DNA of 30,603 nt, taken from TMED27 sp964350435. GTDB taxonomy: Bacteria; Pseudomonadota; Alphaproteobacteria; Micavibrionales; Micavibrionaceae. The notes under the pieces are model-generated. The model worked only from the letters and a program-made list of their open reading frames with translations. It was not told where the DNA came from and made no database searches. Positions 21,256 to 30,400 of the stretch are shown here, piece after piece; within the stretch, counting starts at the first letter, position 1; each line of letters opens with the position of its first letter. A program made the position numbers and the translations under genes. Location of the stretch: contig CAYGJS010000025.1 of assembly GCA_964350435.1 (NCBI GenBank), positions 1 to 30,603 on the forward strand, written 5' to 3'.

Positions 21256-22146
21256 ATGGATTGGGATAAGCTCAGGATTTTTCATTTGGTGGCCAAAGCG
21301 GGGACATTCACCAGCGCAGCGAGCATCCTCAACCTCAGTCAGTCTTCGGTTTCGCGCCAGATTATCGGCCTTGAAAACGATCTGGGCGTGATGTTGTTTC
21401 ACCGTCACCCGCGCGGCCTTGTTCTTACCGAACAAGGTGAAATTCTGCAAAAAACTGCCGATGACGTATTTAAGCAGCTCTACCGCGTTGAGGGGCAGCT
21501 TCAAGATACGCGCAAGCTTGCGCAAGGGCCGCTTGTGATTACGGTGTCGGATTTTATAGCTTCGACATGGCTGGCGCCGCGTATTAAGAGCTTTAAAGAC
21601 CAGTTCCCCGACATTCAGCTTACGGTTTTGATTGACGACCGCCCTTTAAATATCGGGATGCGGGAGGCCGATATCGGCATCCGCCTGCACAAGCCCAAGG
21701 ATACTGAACTGATCCAGCGGAAGATGACCGATATCAACATGCATATTTGTGGATCAAAAGATTATCTGGATGCGAATGGCCGTCCGAAGACGATTGAGGA
21801 ACTGAAAAACCATTGTCTGATTGCGTTTCCTGAAGGGGCACATACGCCCTTCCCTCGCCCTAACTGGCTTTTTGAAATTGCCGGGGTGGATATTGAAGAC
21901 GACCATAATCTGATTATGATGAATTCCATGCATTCCATTCATACGCTCATTCGGGCTGGAACCGGGATTGCGGTATTGCCGGATTATTTGATTCACAGTG
22001 ATGAAACACTGGAGCAAATTCTGCCGAAGCATGAGCGTCCCAGTATTCCGATGTATTTCGTGTATGCACAGGCTCGAAAAAATTCAAGTAGAATCAACAG
22101 CTTTCGTGACTTTATGCTGCAGACTGTTCATGAAACGCCCTTTTAA
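21256..22146 (+). CDS. LysR-family transcriptional regulator
   Basis: 296 residues. The N-terminal winged helix-turn-helix is 'DWDKLRIFHLVAKAGTFTSAASILNLSQSSVSRQIIGLENDLGVMLFHR'. The C-terminal effector domain follows, starting 'GPLVITVSDFIASTWLAPRIKSFKDQFPDIQLTVL'. Relatives with the same 'MDWDKLRIFH' start are common in alphaproteobacteria near trxB, which fixes the start although no Shine-Dalgarno is visible. TATAAT (21250-21255) abuts the ATG, and as a -10 element it would start transcription inside the gene. Effector and targets are unknown. Confidence 0.92.
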   Translation: MDWDKLRIFHLVAKAGTFTSAASILNLSQSSVSRQIIGLENDLGVMLFHRHPRGLVLTEQGEILQKTADDVFKQLYRVEGQLQDTRKLAQGPLVITVSDFIASTWLAPRIKSFKDQFPDIQLTVLIDDRPLNIGMREADIGIRLHKPKDTELIQRKMTDINMHICGSKDYLDANGRPKTIEELKNHCLIAFPEGAHTPFPRPNWLFEIAGVDIEDDHNLIMMNSMHSIHTLIRAGTGIAVLPDYLIHSDETLEQILPKHERPSIPMYFVYAQARKNSSRINSFRDFMLQTVHETPF

Positions 22147-22275
22147 TTTTTTAACGTTTTCATATTCTTGCATGCTCAGAGGCCGATAAATTTTAACCCT
22201 TCCATGCTTTAAGCGCATAGCTGCCTCGCGATAATAATTATACAGTTTCTTTAGAACCGGGCGTATAAACCTCAT

Positions 22276-22388
22276 TCAACTTACATGTTGATGGGTTTGC
22301 TTCGCAAATCCAACGTCTCCCAGACGTGAAACCTCCCTGTTCAACTCGCCGGGCTTTCACTTTATTGTGAAATCGCCCGGTTTTTTTT
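22276..22388 (+). ncRNA. Candidate small RNA with exposed anti-Shine-Dalgarno
   Basis: Four successive hairpins are visible: TCAAC/GTTGA (22276-22291), GGGTTTGC-TTC-GCAAATCC (22293-22311), ACGTCT-CCC-AGACGT (22313-22327), and a terminator stem (22349-22380) followed by eight T. Between the last two is an unpaired stretch (22328-22347) containing CCTCC at 22332-22336, a perfect anti-Shine-Dalgarno. A TATAAA at 22264-22269 could be the -10 box, but its -35 is poor. It could instead be the structured 3' end of the LysR transcript. The T-tract gives the strand. The preceding stretch 22147-22263 holds no gene I can support. Confidence 0.5.
22349..22388 (+). terminator. Strong rho-independent terminator
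   Basis: CCGGGC (22349-22354) pairs with GCCCGG (22375-22380); TTTCAC and GTGAAA pair inside, around TTTATT; and eight T follow. It ends either the candidate small RNA or the LysR transcript. Confidence 0.88.
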
Positions 22389-22440
22389 GCTACAATCAAT
22401 TTATGGTTCTTTTTACTCCAACGCCTTTCACTATCTAACT

Positions 22441-23625
22441 TTGAAAAATAAAAACACAATCGTAGTCCTTTTTAATTGTGGCGGCGGGATGCGCGGACTT
22501 ATCCCTGCCTATATTATGGCGCGGATAGAGGAGATGACGGGATTAGCGATGGCTCGCATGGTGGATATTTTCGCCGGGCCGTCAACGGGGGCGATTTTGA
22601 ATGCGGCGATGAACATTCCGAGCGATCATGACCCTCAGGCACCGAAGTATAAGGCGCGGCATATGGTTTCGTTTTATCAGCGTGAGGGGCACAGAATTTT
22701 TCCTGTTGACCATTTTCGTGACTTTCGCGCTTTTGTTCATGATTTTAACAACCGTACGGTTAAAATCGGACAGCTTAATGCTTTGCTGCGGCATGGGCAT
22801 TATGATCCCGCCTATTTAGGGGAATGTTTGAAACGGCTTTATGGCAATTCTAGGCTGTCAGGCAGCCTCAAAAGTCTGGTGATTCCGGTTTATAATATTG
22901 ATGGAGATCAAATTGCGGTTGCAGAAAAACCTGCTTCTGGTCTGAACGGCCAAAGTGCTAATTTTATAGAAGGTGGTGGGCATGCTTTATGGTTGAAAAA
23001 TATTCAACCGTTTTTGAATAAACCCGTTTGCAATGATGTGGCTCTTTATGATGCGGTGCTGGCGAGCACGGCAGCGCCAACCTTTTTTCCCTGTCATCAT
23101 TTTAATGCCGACGGGCGGCATTATACAGGCATTGATGGCAGTATCTTCGATAATCCTTGCGCGTCTTATCTCGGCGCGCTGCGGAGGCACCTGCCGCAGG
23201 ATAAAAATATTGTTATGATTGTTTTGGGAACGGGGAATAACCACCGCTCTTTTTCGAAGGATAAATGGAATAGTTATGGCGGCTTGGGGGTTGTTGATCC
23301 CGCCAATGATTTACCGCTGATTAATATTTTCTTTCATGCCTCGGAAACAGCGTTGGCGGAAAGTTTTAACGAGGAGTTGGGTGAAAACCTGCATGTATTT
23401 AACAAATCACTGCTCCGGGAGGTTGATCGTAGCTCCGCCCCCAGTGAGGAGATTGACGATGCGCGGCCAGAAAATCTTAAACGGCTGGAACATTTTGCAA
23501 ATGCTCTGATGGAGGAGCAGGCCGACAAGCTGGAGACCCTGTGTCATATTTTGGTGTCCAACCGAGATCAGAGTGAGGAGAGTGTTAAACCCTCCTCATT
23601 CTGGGCGAAAATTTTTGCGCGTTAG
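22441..23625 (+). CDS. Patatin-like phospholipase
   Basis: About 394 residues from a TTG at 22441. Patatin hydrolase features are all present: the oxyanion-hole loop 'NCGGGMRGLIP', the nucleophile S48 in 'FAGPSTGAI' (G-x-S-x-G), the 'ASTAAPTFFPCHHF' block and the catalytic D232 in 'YTGIDGSIFDNP'. It should cleave acyl chains from lipids. It has no signal peptide. The start is uncertain: no ATG occurs before the conserved core, so TTG 22441 or the TTG at 22387 within the terminator T-tract must be used. The C-terminal 60 residues are acidic and unconserved. Unlike CBASS CapV lipases, it has no cyclase gene nearby. Its stop interlocks with the aminotransferase stop. Confidence 0.87.
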   Translation: MKNKNTIVVLFNCGGGMRGLIPAYIMARIEEMTGLAMARMVDIFAGPSTGAILNAAMNIPSDHDPQAPKYKARHMVSFYQREGHRIFPVDHFRDFRAFVHDFNNRTVKIGQLNALLRHGHYDPAYLGECLKRLYGNSRLSGSLKSLVIPVYNIDGDQIAVAEKPASGLNGQSANFIEGGGHALWLKNIQPFLNKPVCNDVALYDAVLASTAAPTFFPCHHFNADGRHYTGIDGSIFDNPCASYLGALRRHLPQDKNIVMIVLGTGNNHRSFSKDKWNSYGGLGVVDPANDLPLINIFFHASETALAESFNEELGENLHVFNKSLLREVDRSSAPSEEIDDARPENLKRLEHFANALMEEQADKLETLCHILVSNRDQSEESVKPSSFWAKIFAR

Positions 23626-24842
23626 GCGGCTTTGACTTCGCCTTTAAGGGCGGCGCAGGCACGTTGGATGCGGGTGCAGGCTTTGGTTAAGGCCTCGGGT
23701 GATGTCGCGTATGAGATACGGAAATGCGGGGACAGGCCGAAGGCTGCGCCCTGAACGCAGGCTACGCCTTCGCTTTCCAGCAGATAGGTGACAAAATCTT
23801 CGTCGCTCGTAATCGTTTTTCCGTCTGGGGTTTGTTTGCCGATCACGCCTGCGCATGAGGGGTAAACGTAGAATGCGCCTTCGGGGGTCAGGCATGAGAG
23901 CCCTTGCGCGGCGTTCAGCATTTCCACAACCATGTCGCGTCGCTCTTTGAACGCATCATTGCGCGGGGCAAGGAAGGATTGGTCGCCATTCAACGCGGCC
24001 ACGGCGGCGGCTTGGGAGATTGAGGATGGGTTGGAGGTGCTTTGGCTTTGCACTTTGGCGATTGCCTTAATCAGGTCTTTTGGCCCTGCTGCATAACCGA
24101 TGCGCCAGCCCGTCATGGCATAGGATTTGGATACGCCGTTCACGGTGAGCGTGCGGTCATAGAGTTTTGGCTCTACTTGCGCGGGCGTGGCGAATTTGAA
24201 ACCGTCATACACAAGATGTTCATACATATCGTCCGTCATCACATAAACATGCGGGTATTTCACAAGCACATCGGTGAGGGCTTTGAGCTCGTCATGTGTA
24301 TAGGCCGCGCCTGTGGGGTTGGACGGCGAGTTGAAGATCAGCCATTTGGTTTTTGGGGTGATTGCGGCCTCTAAATCCTGCGCGCGCATTTTGAAACTGT
24401 TGCTTTCGGGACAATCGACGATGACGGGCGTGCCTTCGGCGAGGAGCACCATATCGGGGTACGACACCCAAAACGGCGCAGGGATGATGACTTCGTCGCC
24501 CGGGTTCACCGAGGCCATAAGCGCGTTATAGAGCACCTGTTTGCCGCCTGTGCCGACGGTGATTTGGTCGCGTTCATAAGACAGATTGTTGTCGCGTTTG
24601 AATTTGGCGATGATTGCGTCTTTCAGCGCGGGCGTGCCGTCCACGGCGGTGTATTTGGTGTCGCCCGCATCAATCGCGGCTTTGGCAGCCATTTTTATGA
24701 AATCGGGCGTGTCAAAGTCCGGCTCCCCAGCGCCGAGGCCGATCACGTCTTTACCCGCGGCCTTAAGCTCTTTGGCTTTTGTAGTGACGGCGATGGTCGG
24801 GGATGGCTTGATACGGCTCAAACGGTTGGCGATAATGGACAT
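23622..24842 (-). CDS. aatA: Aspartate aminotransferase, class I (subgroup 1b)
   Basis: 406 residues. It has the PLP-enzyme motifs 'GLGAGEPDFDTP' (substrate loop), 'TVGTGGKQVLYNAL', 'NSPSNPTGAAYT', 'MTDDMYEHLVYDG' and the PLP-bound K239 in 'NGVSKSYAMTGWRIGY', with a C-terminal substrate-binding Arg in 'HFRISYATS'. Subgroup 1b enzymes interconvert aspartate and glutamate with their oxo-acids; some also use prephenate, which the sequence alone cannot exclude. Length is normal and no repeats are inserted. It is convergent with the patatin gene and probably starts its own transcript upstream of 24842. Confidence 0.93.
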   Translation of the reverse strand: MSIIANRLSRIKPSPTIAVTTKAKELKAAGKDVIGLGAGEPDFDTPDFIKMAAKAAIDAGDTKYTAVDGTPALKDAIIAKFKRDNNLSYERDQITVGTGGKQVLYNALMASVNPGDEVIIPAPFWVSYPDMVLLAEGTPVIVDCPESNSFKMRAQDLEAAITPKTKWLIFNSPSNPTGAAYTHDELKALTDVLVKYPHVYVMTDDMYEHLVYDGFKFATPAQVEPKLYDRTLTVNGVSKSYAMTGWRIGYAAGPKDLIKAIAKVQSQSTSNPSSISQAAAVAALNGDQSFLAPRNDAFKERRDMVVEMLNAAQGLSCLTPEGAFYVYPSCAGVIGKQTPDGKTITSDEDFVTYLLESEGVACVQGAAFGLSPHFRISYATSPEALTKACTRIQRACAALKGEVKAA

Positions 24843-24882
24843 GCTATATTCCTAAATTTAAATACGTGCTTACAACAAGCGG

Positions 24883-25890
24883 TTAAGATGCATCAGGGCT
24901 TATAAGCCCTGCAACTTCGAGCGTATTTAAATCCCCTATTCCGGAAAAATCAACCTGCAAATCATCAAAAAAATGTTTTAGCGGCGCAAGGACGGGATGT
25001 TTTAAGCCGTCACGCAGATAGGCTTCAAGGCGCGGGATATGCGGGAGATAGGTGGCATTGTTATTTTGCACGGCTTGTTTGATGAATTGGCCGATGACGC
25101 GGCAATGGAATTGCGTCGCCAGAACGCGATACCAGTTTTGCGTATTTTCATCAAAGCGCGAGAGGATTTGGACGCGTAGATCTTTGGGGACATCGGTGCG
25201 GGCGTCTTCGAGGAGATTGGCGAGATCATAAGGCGCGGGGCCGATCATTGCGCCTTGGAAATCAAGGATGCCGCAGCGTTTTAAGCCCTGCTCTTCCGGC
25301 ATCCACATGAGGTTTTCGGCGTGGAAATCAATGTGCAGGAACCCTTGCGGGCATGGAGGCAGGCCGCTTTCGATATCTGCCCACACGGCGCGGTATTGTT
25401 CTACCAAATCGTCCTCGTTTTTAATCCCTCGCACCAGCGGGGCATAGAAATCGATGACGCGGCGATTGCGTTTATGGACGTGGCTGTCGTAATAATTCGG
25501 CAAATCGAGCGGGCAGTCTTGCGCGGCGATTGTTTCCAGCACGCGGGTGGCCAGAAGATATAAGTCTTGTGCGCCCTGCCCTAATCCCAAGGCTTGTTTA
25601 AAACAGATTTGCCCTAAATCTTCGAGCAGCATATAGCCGCCAGTGGTGTCGACTTCGTATATTTCGGGGGTTTTGAGGCCTTGATCGGCCAGCCAGCCCG
25701 CAATGCGGATGAAGTCGGCCATGGCGTGCCCCGGTGTGGCGTGGACAGAGCCATCGGGGACGGTTTCCATGAGGATGGCGGTTTTGTTGTGTTTGATTAT
25801 GCGGTAATAGCGGCGGATTGAGGAGTCTTGACCGACGGGATGCAGGACCGTCCAGCCGCGTGATTCCAGAAACATCTTTTGATGGTTCAT
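24883..25890 (-). CDS. AmgK-like aminoglycoside-phosphotransferase-fold sugar kinase
   Basis: 335 residues from ATG 25890; the longer frame begins with a GTG at 25929. The kinase active site is clear: 'FLHIDFHAENLMW' carries catalytic D188, and 'CGILDFQGAMIGPAPYDLANLLEDAR' carries the metal-binding D210. This wording is characteristic of the AmgK/cell-wall-recycling branch, which phosphorylates N-acetylmuramate or N-acetylglucosamine at the anomeric position. The usual companions murU and tsaE are not within the window, so the substrate is inferred from sequence only. It lies just upstream of the aminotransferase on the same strand, 40 bases away. Confidence 0.78.
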   Translation of the reverse strand: MNHQKMFLESRGWTVLHPVGQDSSIRRYYRIIKHNKTAILMETVPDGSVHATPGHAMADFIRIAGWLADQGLKTPEIYEVDTTGGYMLLEDLGQICFKQALGLGQGAQDLYLLATRVLETIAAQDCPLDLPNYYDSHVHKRNRRVIDFYAPLVRGIKNEDDLVEQYRAVWADIESGLPPCPQGFLHIDFHAENLMWMPEEQGLKRCGILDFQGAMIGPAPYDLANLLEDARTDVPKDLRVQILSRFDENTQNWYRVLATQFHCRVIGQFIKQAVQNNNATYLPHIPRLEAYLRDGLKHPVLAPLKHFFDDLQVDFSGIGDLNTLEVAGLISPDAS

Positions 25891-25962
25891 GTCAAAAATT
25901 CCAGAGTCTGTCTGTTGTAAGGTTTGCACTGATTTTTAAACCAAAGAGGTTGGAGGACACAG

Positions 25963-26400
25963 TTAATCGGTCGGGTTGCCCTTATGTTTTGCGGCAATCG
26001 CGCGAATGGCGTTGATATGGTTTTGGGATACGCGGCCGCCTTTGCTGGCATTGGCGTCTTCGAAACCGAACAGCGCGGGGGATGCCCCGGCAGCCTTGAG
26101 AATCTGCATGCCGAAGGTTTCTTCTTTTTGAGGTTTGGGTGAAGATGTGATGGGCTTTTTGTTCAGCTGTGTGGGCGGCGCGGCTTGCGTCTTTTGCGCG
26201 CGCTGCGCATCGGCGCGGCCAGACATGACGCGCTCTATGTTATACGCGACGATCCCCGTGAGATGCGGCTTGGTGAGGGCGTGCAGGAGTTTCGGGTCTT
26301 CGAATGTCCATGCGATGATTTGCTGGCGCGCCTTAAGGGTGTTGCCTTTGGAAAGCTTGAGAGCTTCTTTGATCCGGCTTTCCGCGTATTCAAGCGTCAT
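25963..26400 (-). CDS. Hypothetical small protein, helical N-terminus and disordered centre
   Basis: 145 residues with no family I can name. The N-terminal 60 residues ('MTLEYAESRIKEALKLSKGNTLKARQQIIAWTFEDPKLLHALTKPHL') look like a compact helical domain. They are followed by a Gln/Lys/Pro/Thr-rich linker and a short C-terminal block, 'GGRVSQNHINAIRAIAAKHKGN', that also appears structured. The amino-acid composition and codon usage fit the surrounding genes, so I take it as real. It lies between two minus-strand genes and may be co-transcribed with the downstream kinase gene; 72 bases separate them. Confidence 0.7.
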   Translation of the reverse strand: MTLEYAESRIKEALKLSKGNTLKARQQIIAWTFEDPKLLHALTKPHLTGIVAYNIERVMSGRADAQRAQKTQAAPPTQLNKKPITSSPKPQKEETFGMQILKAAGASPALFGFEDANASKGGRVSQNHINAIRAIAAKHKGNPTD

Positions 26401-26468
26401 GAGCGCTTCCTTGAGTTTTTTAAACCTTATTCCCTAGCATGACATATTTTTGCAAAAAGACCAAGGAT

Positions 26469-27296
26469 TTAGGGACGAGCATCCGTACATGCTGTTACGA
26501 TGTGCTGTCTTTGTGCATATTGGTGAATATTGCGGAAGAATGCGCCGAAAACCGCTTCATGCATGGGGCCTTCGAGTTCGAAATGGGGCTGAACGCCCAA
26601 GAAGAACTGCTTTTCCTTTGCGCTTATGGCTTCGACAACGCCGTCAGGGGCGAGAGCCTCTATGCGGAAGCGATCACGCAGGCGTTTGTTTCTGGCACTT
26701 TTGAATTGGTCGAGCGTGATTCCCTGGCCGTGGATGGAGTTGACCATCCATGTTTTTTCATTAAACACACCCGCCAGAATGCCCCCCGCCTGAATTTCGA
26801 ATTCATGAACGCGGGTATCCATGGCTTCGTGGTTTCTTTGGCCTTTTTCGTTTATGGGGGCGATTTGATAGCCCTTGGCGTGGTCGATGATAGAGGTGTC
26901 GAGATCATCAATCTGACCCCCAAAAGCCACGATCATTTCTTGCATACCGCGGCAAATGCCGAAGGTGGGGATATCCCTTTTATAGGCTTCGAGAACGAGG
27001 CGGATGGCGGTGTGATCGCGCTCTATGTCCCGCAAATCCGGCTTTTCCATTTTTTCACCGCCATAGAAGATAGGGTGAATATTGGCATCACCGCCCGGGA
27101 GTAAGAGGCCGTGAACATCGCCGAGGGCTTCGCGGATATTTTCGGTGCCGACGGGGATGTGGACGACCTCTATGCCTGCGCGTTCGAATGGTTCCATCCA
27201 GCGGGAGCAGAGTTTGATTTGATCAAATTCATCTTTGGGGGCGAGAATGCCTACGCGGATAGGCTGGCCTGTATAAGAAGTGTTATGTGTTGTCAT
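26469..27296 (-). CDS. Class I glutamine amidotransferase-like (peptidase C26) protein
   Basis: 275 residues with the triad of gamma-glutamyl hydrolases and PuuD-like enzymes: C115 in 'TFGICRGMQEM', H238 and E240 in 'LGVQPHFELEG', and the oxyanion-side 'LLLPGGDANIHP'. Such enzymes cleave gamma-glutamyl bonds, for example in gamma-glutamyl-GABA of putrescine breakdown. No other putrescine genes are nearby, so the substrate is open. The opposite strand carries a 221-codon frame that is a shadow of this gene. The 158 bases between it and mfd (27297-27454) hold no gene; its promoter is presumably there. Confidence 0.85.
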   Translation of the reverse strand: MTTHNTSYTGQPIRVGILAPKDEFDQIKLCSRWMEPFERAGIEVVHIPVGTENIREALGDVHGLLLPGGDANIHPIFYGGEKMEKPDLRDIERDHTAIRLVLEAYKRDIPTFGICRGMQEMIVAFGGQIDDLDTSIIDHAKGYQIAPINEKGQRNHEAMDTRVHEFEIQAGGILAGVFNEKTWMVNSIHGQGITLDQFKSARNKRLRDRFRIEALAPDGVVEAISAKEKQFFLGVQPHFELEGPMHEAVFGAFFRNIHQYAQRQHIVTACTDARP

Positions 27297-27454
27297 GAAA
27301 TCAGTGTGTATTTAAAGGGTTAAAATAATCAAAATGCCGTGCGAGATTTGGGCTATGCCTACTCGCAACACATACACATACATGACATTAATATTTTAAC
27401 CATAATTAAAGACTACCCTGAACGGGCGTTTCGATGCAAGGAATTTTACAAGCT

Positions 27455-30400
27455 TTAAAGAGCCGCCAGTTCCCGCATCAGACTCTGAGTTCCCTTCACC
27501 CGTTTAACAGGCGAGTCCCAGTGGCGGATGGCGACGAGTTTTTGATCGGGGCGGAGTTTGACGCTTCCGCCTTTTGAGGTTATCCAGTGCATCAGCCCTT
27601 CGACATTGGGCGGGGCGTTATTGTGGAAAGCCATGACTGCGCCTTTTGGGCCGGCTTCGACGGAATAAACCCCGGCGCGCTTTGCCAGTTGTTTGATGCC
27701 GACGATGTCGATCAGGTTTTGTACTTCGGAGGGCATGTCGCCGAAACGATCGATCAGTTCGGCGGCGAAGGCTTCGATTTCATCGCTAAACTCGTCCCTT
27801 CCCTCTTGAGGGGGAAGGTTAGAATGGGAGAGGTGAGAAGATGCACCCCCACCCCGACCCTCCCCCCCGTGGGGGGAGGGAGGAATATGAGAACGCTGAC
27901 TCTCCTTGCCGTGGGGGGAGGGAGGAATATGAGCGCCGAGTTCAGCAAGGCGGCGGTAAAGGGACATACGTACACCCAGATCGGGGACGTAGGTTTCAGG
28001 GATCATCACCGATGTACCGATATTGATTGTCGGGCTCCAGCCTTTTTCATGCGGGATATCATCGAGGCTTACGCCTTCGCGCGCAAGGGCGACTGCCTCT
28101 TCGAGCATTTGCTGATAAAGTTCTACGCCGACTTCGCGGATATGGCCGGATTGTTGATCGCCCAGAAGGTTGCCTGCGCCGCGTATGTCCATATCGTGCG
28201 AGGCCAGTTGGAAGCCACTGCCTAGAGTATCGAGGGTTTCCATGACCTCGAGGCGTTTTTGCGCCTGCGGGGTTAGCAGGCCGTTTGGCGGATAGGTGAG
28301 ATAGGCGTATGCGCGGACCTTCGAGCGACCTATACGCCCGCGAATTTGGTAGAGCTGCGCCAGACCAAACATATCGGCGCGGTGGATGATCATGGTATTG
28401 GCGGACGGGATATCGATGCCGCTTTCGATGATGTTGGTGGCGAGCAGGACTTCGTAGCGGCCTTCGTAGAAGGCTTCCATACGATCCTCAAGATCTTGAG
28501 GAGCCATTTGTCCATGCGCGGTGATGACTTTGACTTCGGGGACGTGCTCTTTCAAGAGGTCCTCAAGTTCCTGCATATCCGAGATGCGGGGGCAGACATA
28601 GAAGGATTGGCCGCCGCGATAATGTTCGCGCAGGAGCGCTTCGCGGATCACCATCCAATCGGTCGGCATTACGAATGTGCGTACAGCCAGACGATCAACG
28701 GGCGGCGTGGTAATCAGCGACATTTCCTTAACGCCCGTCAGCGACATTTGCAGCGTGCGCGGGATGGGCGTGGCGGTGAGGGTCAGGACGTGGACGTTGT
28801 TTTTGATTTCTTTCAGGCGTTCCTTTTGTTTCACACCGAAGCGTTGTTCTTCATCGACGATCAGCAGGCCGAGATTATCGAAGCTGATGGTCTTGGCGAA
28901 AAGCGCGTGCGTGCCGATGACGATATTGACGCGGCCGTCTTTGAGGCCGTCTTTAATTTGGCCTGTATCTTTGGCGGTGACAAGGCGGGAGAGTTGCTCA
29001 ACGCGGATGCCTGTGCCGGCGAAACGTTTGGCGAAATTCTGGTAATGCTGGCGCACCAGCAATGTGGTGGGGGCGACGATGGCTACTTGATAACCATCGG
29101 CGGCGGCCACATAAGCGGCGCGCAAAGCGATCTCGGTTTTGCCAAAACCCACATCGCCACAGACAAGGCGATCCATGGGGTGCGTTCCGGCCATGGAGGT
29201 GAGTGTATCTTCGATGGCGCGTTCCTGATCTTCGGTTTCGGCGTAAGGGAAACGGGCGGCGAAGTCGTTGTATTTTTCGGCGGAAATCTGGATGGGGTTG
29301 GTTTTCTTGAGAGCGCGCGCGGCGGCGATTTTCAGGAGGCCGTCCGCCATTTCCATGAGGTCTTTTTTGACTTTGGCTTTGCGGGCTTGCCAGCCTGCGC
29401 CGCCGAGTTTATCGAGTTGCACCGTGCCTTCATCGCCGCCGAAGCGAGAGAGGACTTCGATGTTTTCGACAGGAACAAAGAGTTTATCACCGCCTGCATA
29501 TTCGATTTTCAGGCAGTCATGGTGGATTTTGCCGATAGTGACGGTTTCAAGGGCGAGGAATTTGCCGATGCCGTGATCGATATGGGTGACGAGATCGCCT
29601 TCGCCCAGGGAGGATACTTCGCGCAGGAAATTCTCGGCCTTTTTGCGTTTGCCGCTTTTGCGCGCCAACCGGTCGCCGAGGATATCGGCTTCGGTGAGGA
29701 CTGCGAGATCGGGCGCGGTGAAGCCATGTTCGAGGGACAGAACCGTCAGGCCGATTTCATGGGGTTTGAGTTTTTTAATGTCGGCGGCGTCATTTACGGG
29801 TTTAAGCCCTGCTATGTCTGCGGCCTCCATCATTGTTTGAACGCGCTGGCGTGCGCCTTCGGAGTAACAGGCGATGAGGATTTTCCTGTCATTGCGAGGA
29901 GAAGCATCCGCTTCGACGCGGCAATCTGGATTGCTTCGCTGCGCTCGCAATGACGATATATGGCTTTTGAGTTCACCCATGACATCGCCATCGGGGAGTG
30001 CGCGGATATCGGCGAAATCACGGGCTTTTTTAACTTCACCCCCACCCGAAGCGCTTTGCGCTTCTTCCCTCCCCCTTTCAGGGGGAGGGTTAGGGTGAGG
30101 GTTTGAAAAAGGAGATAAAAACACGGCATCTGCAATGACGCGTTCCCATTCAGCCCTTCCCAAATATAGCGCGCTGGCGGGTAGCGGGTGATAGAGTGCG
30201 CCCGAAAGACTGACGTCTTTTGATTTTTTACTTTTTCCTGCGGCCTCTAGGGTTTTGCGGGATTGATAGAAGTCGGCGATTTGGGTGAGGCGTTCTTCTT
30301 CGGCCCTGCGGACGTGATGATCGAGGGTGAGTTCATACGCGCCCGCGTAATCGAAGAGCGTATCCATCTTTTCATAGAACAGCGGCAGCCAGTGTTCCAT

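Noticed and set aside
22084..22275. 63-codon minus-strand frame after the LysR gene
   Set aside because: Some of it looks protein-like (Arg/Lys/Tyr-rich), but its end is antisense to the LysR C-terminus, there is no ribosome site, and its start overlaps the small-RNA candidate region.
22441..23625. CapV-type effector of a CBASS defence system
   Set aside because: The patatin core is there, but no nucleotide cyclase or accessory gene is adjacent; the neighbours are metabolic.
26439..27104. 221-codon plus-strand frame opposite the C26 peptidase gene
   Set aside because: It is antisense to the catalytic motifs of a recognisable enzyme, with no domain of its own.
27841..27935. Short direct repeats suggestive of a CRISPR array
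   Set aside because: There are only two adjacent units, with a G/C-rich internal palindrome and no regular spacers or cas genes; they are part of the dispersed elements in mfd.
28346..29953. 535-codon open frame on the plus strand opposite mfd
   Set aside because: It is the exact antisense of well-conserved Mfd motifs; its composition is that of a shadow frame, and it has no recognisable domain.
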